Below are positions 61,289 to 64,000 of a stretch of DNA of 64,000 nt, piece after piece. How positions within the stretch are numbered: the stretch's first letter is position 1; the number at the start of each line of letters is the position of its first letter. The stretch comes from Brachybacterium phenoliresistens (GTDB taxonomy: Bacteria; Actinomycetota; Actinomycetes; Actinomycetales; Dermabacteraceae). The notes beneath the pieces were generated by a model. That model worked only from the letters and a program-made list of their open reading frames with translations. It was not told the origin of the DNA and did no database searches. Both the position numbers and the translations under genes were made by a program. The stretch covers positions 234,623 to 298,622 of the forward strand of contig NZ_KK069994.1 in NCBI RefSeq assembly GCF_000576425.1. Reading direction: 5' to 3'.

Positions 61289-62364
61289 CCGCACCCCGCA
61301 TCCTGCTCGCCGGAGGAGGGAGCGCGGGGCACGTCTCCCCGCTGCTCGCCGTCGCGGACCGCATCCGCCGCAGCGAGCCCGAGGCGGAGATCCTCGTCCT
61401 CGGCACCGCCGACGGGCTCGAGGCCGATCTCGTGCCCGAGGCCGGCTTCGAGCTGATCACCATCCCCAAGGTGCCCTTCCCCCGCCGGCCGGACCTGGAC
61501 GCGCTGCGCTTCCCGATGCGCTTCGGCGGCACCATCGGCGCGGTGCGCCGCCTGCTGCGGGAACGGCGCATCGAGGCGGTGGCCGGCTTCGGCGGCTACG
61601 TCTGCCCGCCGGCCTACCTCGCGGCCGCCGCCGCAGGGATCCCGCTGATCGTCCACGAGGCCAACCGTCGCCCGGGCCTGGCGAACCGGCTCGGCGCCCG
61701 CCGCGCCGCGGCGGTCCTCACCGCCTTCGACGCCACCCCTCTGCCCGGAGCCCGCCGCATCGGCATGCCGATGCGGCCCGGCATCGCGCACCTGGACCGG
61801 GAGGAGCGCCGCGCGGATGCCGTGCGCTCCTTCGGGCTCGATCCCTCGCGTCCCGTGCTGCTGGTGACCGGCGGCTCGCTGGGAGCGCAGCGGATCAACG
61901 AGACCGTGCACGCCTCCCGCACCGCCCTGCTGGACGCCGGCGTGCAGGTGCTGCACGTGACCGGGAAGGGCAAGGCCGATCTCGCCGAGGAGGAGGGCTA
62001 CCGGGTCCTCGAGTACGTCAAGGCCATGGAGGACGCCTACGCCGCCGCGGACCTCGCCATCACGCGCTCCGGCGCCGGGACCGTGTGCGAGGTGACCGCC
62101 GTGGGTCTGCCCGCGGTGTTCGTCCCGCTGCCGATCGGCAACGGCGAGCAGGCCCTGAACGGCCAGGACGTCGTCTCCGCCGGCGGCGCGCTGATGGTCC
62201 CGGACGCCGAGATGACCCCGGGCGTCGTCACCGGGACGGTGCTGCCGCTGCTGCGCGATGCCGACCGCCTCGCCGAGATGTCCGAGCGCTCGCGCGGATT
62301 CGGGATCGCCGACGCCGCCGAGCAGATGGCCGCGATCGTGATCGGCGCCGCACGGGGAGCCTGA
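61285..62364 (+). CDS. murG: Lipid II synthase MurG (GlcNAc transferase)
   Basis: Adds GlcNAc to lipid I on the cytoplasmic face of the membrane. ATG 61285 overlaps the ftsW stop. The 359 residues contain the GGGSAGHV loop (10-17; usually GGGTGGHI), GFGGYVCPPAYLAA, the HEANRRPGLANR motif, VTGGSLGAQRIN, and the UDP-GlcNAc-binding ITRSGAGTVCEVTAVGLPAVFVPLP with GEQALNGQ. All expected sites are present. Confidence 0.97.
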   Translation: MTAPRILLAGGGSAGHVSPLLAVADRIRRSEPEAEILVLGTADGLEADLVPEAGFELITIPKVPFPRRPDLDALRFPMRFGGTIGAVRRLLRERRIEAVAGFGGYVCPPAYLAAAAAGIPLIVHEANRRPGLANRLGARRAAAVLTAFDATPLPGARRIGMPMRPGIAHLDREERRADAVRSFGLDPSRPVLLVTGGSLGAQRINETVHASRTALLDAGVQVLHVTGKGKADLAEEEGYRVLEYVKAMEDAYAAADLAITRSGAGTVCEVTAVGLPAVFVPLPIGNGEQALNGQDVVSAGGALMVPDAEMTPGVVTGTVLPLLRDADRLAEMSERSRGFGIADAAEQMAAIVIGAARGA

Positions 62365-62387
62365 GCGTCCCCGCTGCGCCCGAGCGA

Positions 62388-62393
62388 TACCGT
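62388..62393 (+). promoter_or_regulatory. murC leaderless -10
   Basis: TACCGT lies 7 nt before the murC ATG at 62401, so murC may be transcribed independently inside the dcw cluster. Confidence 0.5.
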
Positions 62394-62400
62394 TTCTGCC

Positions 62401-63910
62401 ATGACCGAACCCGCGCCCGCCCCCGCCGATGCCCCCGCGCCGCAGGTGCGCACCATCCTCCGTCCCGGTGACGTGATCACCCGCGATGACTGGCCCGCGG
62501 CCGCGGAGCAGGACGTCCGCAGCATCCACGTGGTGCGCATCGGCGGGGCCGGGATGTCCGCGGTGGCGCGCCTGGCCCTCGAGGCCGGGCTGCGGGTCAG
62601 CGGCTCCGACTCCCAGGACGGCCAGTTCATCGGCCCCCTGCAGGAGGCCGGCGCGCGCATCGTGATCGGCTTCCGCGCCGAGACCCTCGCCCCGGACACC
62701 GACCTGGTCGTCGTCTCCACCGCGGTGCGTCCCGACAATCCCGAGGTGATCGCCGCCCGCGAGCGGCAGATCCCCGTCATCCATCGTGCCGCCGCCCTCG
62801 AGGGCCTGCTCGGCCGGCGCCCCCTGATCGCCGTCGCCGGGACCCACGGCAAGACCAGCACGACGGCCATGGCCACCCTCGCCCTGCGCGGGGCCGGGCA
62901 CGACCCCGCCTGGGCCCTCGGCGCCGCGGTCCCCGACCTCGGCCGCAACGCCGGCTTCGGCGCGGACCCGGCCGCCGGACGGACGGACCGGCCGGCGCCG
63001 GCCGTGGTCGAGGCCGACGAGTCCGACGGCTCCTTCCTCGCCTTCCGTCCCCGCGTGCTCGTGGTCACCAACCTCGAGCCCGATCACCTCGACTTCCACG
63101 GCACGCCGGCGAACCTCACCGCGGCCTTCGACGCGGTCGCCGCGCGCATCGCCCCGGGCGGCACCCTGGTGGTGTGCGCCGATGACCCCGGCGCCGCGGC
63201 GCTCGGTGCGCGGGTGCGCGCGGCCGGGGGCGCGGTGGCGACCTACGGCGCCGCCGAGCAGGCCGACTGGCGCCTGGTCTCCGAGCAGAGCACCACCGCG
63301 GGAGCCCGCGCCCGCGTCGCGGCCCCCGGCGGGGAGCTGGCGCTCGACCTCGCGGTCGCCGGTCACCACAACGTCCTCAACGCCCTCGGGGCGATCGCCG
63401 CCGCCGCCCTCGCGGATCCGCAGGCCGCCCTCGACGACCTCGCCGCCGGTCTCGCCGCCTTCCGCGGGGCCGCGCGCCGCTTCGACCTGCGCGGCACGGA
63501 GGCCGGCGTGGCCGTGTACGACGACTACGCCCATCATCCGCGCGAGGTCGAGGCCACCGTCCAGGCGGCCCGCGGGATCGTGGACGCCGCCGGCCGCGGC
63601 GGCCGGGTCCTGGTCGTCTTCCAGCCCCACCTGTACTCCCGCACCCGGGACTTCGCCGCGGAGTTCGCGGGTGCTGCCCGTCTACGGCGCGCGCGAGGAC
63701 CCCGACCCCACCGTCACGGCCGGCACCATCACCGGGCACGGCACGCGCGGGCACCTGGTCGAGGTCGCGGACCGTGCCGGGATCGGCGCCCTCGTGGCCG
63801 CCGAGGCCCGGGACGGGGACGTCGTGCTCCTGCTCGGCGCCGGCGACATCGTCGAGGACACCCCGGGAGTGCTCGCGGCGCTGCGCGGCACCCCGGAGAC
63901 GGCGGCGTGA
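62401..63910 (+). pseudogene. murC: UDP-N-acetylmuramate-L-alanine ligase MurC, interrupted by a small frame-shifting deletion
   Basis: MurC adds L-Ala to UDP-MurNAc and is essential. ATG 62401 opens frame 1 with GAGMSAVARLAL, P-loop GTHGKT (147-152), VVEADESDGSFL, NLEPDHLDFH and DDYAHHP (374-380). After VVFQPHLYSRTRDFAAEFA (residue 423) the frame goes wrong at about 63670, while frame 2 resumes with VLPVYGAREDPDPTVT and runs to TGA 63908-63910. Compared with the family roughly ten residues are missing, so about 32 bases (3n+2) were probably lost. Frame 1 instead reads without a stop into ftsQ. In a living cell this would probably be lethal, so a sequencing or assembly error is likely. Confidence 0.9.
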
Positions 63911-64000
63911 GCTCCCGCAGGCCGCCCCGCAGGCCCGGAGCCCCGCGCCGCGCCGAGCCGCCGGTGCGCCGCGCCGAGCCCGCGCGCCGCACGGAGCCGA
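63907..64000 (+). CDS. ftsQ: Cell division protein FtsQ (N-terminal fragment, cut by window end)
   Basis: Only the start of the gene is visible. GTG 63907 overlaps the murC frame-2 stop (GTGA). The visible 31 residues are Arg/Pro/Ala-rich with a short repeat (PRRAEPPVRRAEPARRTEP), like the disordered cytoplasmic end of actinobacterial FtsQ. Identity rests mainly on position after murC. Confidence 0.7.
   Translation, partial: MSSRRPPRRPGAPRRAEPPVRRAEPARRTEP

Noticed and set aside
1..64000. tRNA, rRNA, insertion sequences or prophage genes
   Set aside because: None of the gaps between genes is shaped like a tRNA or holds transposase or integrase fragments; gene order is the conserved core throughout.

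Overview
The window is chromosomal core DNA of a very GC-rich actinobacterium; by eye, third codon positions in real genes are almost all G or C. Gene order (rimP-nusA-ylxR-infB, dapA-rnj, ftsK-pgsA-cinA-clgR-DUF3046-recA-recX, gluABCD, miaB-miaA-dapF-hflX, lexA|LysM-nrdR, mraZ-rsmH-ftsL-ftsI-murEF-mraY-murD-ftsW-murGC-ftsQ), actinobacterial SOS boxes, and a MurE with the DNPR motif for meso-diaminopimelate point to Micrococcales. Brachybacterium or another member of Dermabacteraceae fits best, but that is inference, not a sequence match. I saw no rRNA, tRNA, CRISPR array, insertion sequence or prophage.

Layout. 1-5100: transcription and translation factors (rimP, nusA, ylxR, infB). 5177-7795: a TRM11-like methyltransferase placed ahead of rbfA and truB. 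7904-9457 (minus): an L,D-transpeptidase. 9785-16667: ribF, rpsO, pnp, an M16 peptidase, dapB and a small membrane protein. 16737-25390: HAD phosphatase, dapA, RNase J, ftsK, pgsA, cinA, a ClgR-type regulator, DUF3046. 25444-27507: recA with two candidate damage-responsive promoters, then recX. 27587-30887 (minus): glutamate-type ABC importer. 31063-39782: miaB, a YbjN-like gene (minus), miaA, dapF, an RsmC-like methyltransferase (minus), hflX, dinG-type helicase. 39889-41638: divergent lexA and a LysM membrane protein sharing SOS boxes, then nrdR. 41796-49277: HelD-like helicase (minus), PAC2 protein, cold-shock protein, spermidine-synthase-like protein (minus), HEPN protein, DNA polymerase IV, DUF3040. 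49333-49945: repeat-rich intergenic stretch. 50026-64000: division and cell-wall (dcw) cluster, running off the window inside ftsQ.

How the genes work together. dapA, dapB and dapF make meso-diaminopimelate; MurE adds it, and MurF, MraY, MurG, FtsW, FtsI and the L,D-transpeptidase use the resulting precursors. RecA, RecX, LexA, the LysM protein, NrdR, DinG and Pol IV form a DNA-damage and dNTP-control group. RNase J, PNPase, RbfA, RimP, NusA, HflX and HelD cover RNA turnover, ribosome maturation and RNA polymerase recycling. MiaA and MiaB act in sequence on tRNA A37.

The main items of interest are regulatory or structural: a triple TGGGG-N5 MraZ-type operator on the mraZ promoter, a LexA box plus a PafBC-type promoter upstream of recA, a GlnR-like box upstream of gluABCD, many apparently leaderless promoters (TAnnnT 6-7 nt before the start codon), and a small frame-shifting deletion in murC. 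No clearly new multi-gene system is visible; this is a conserved core region.
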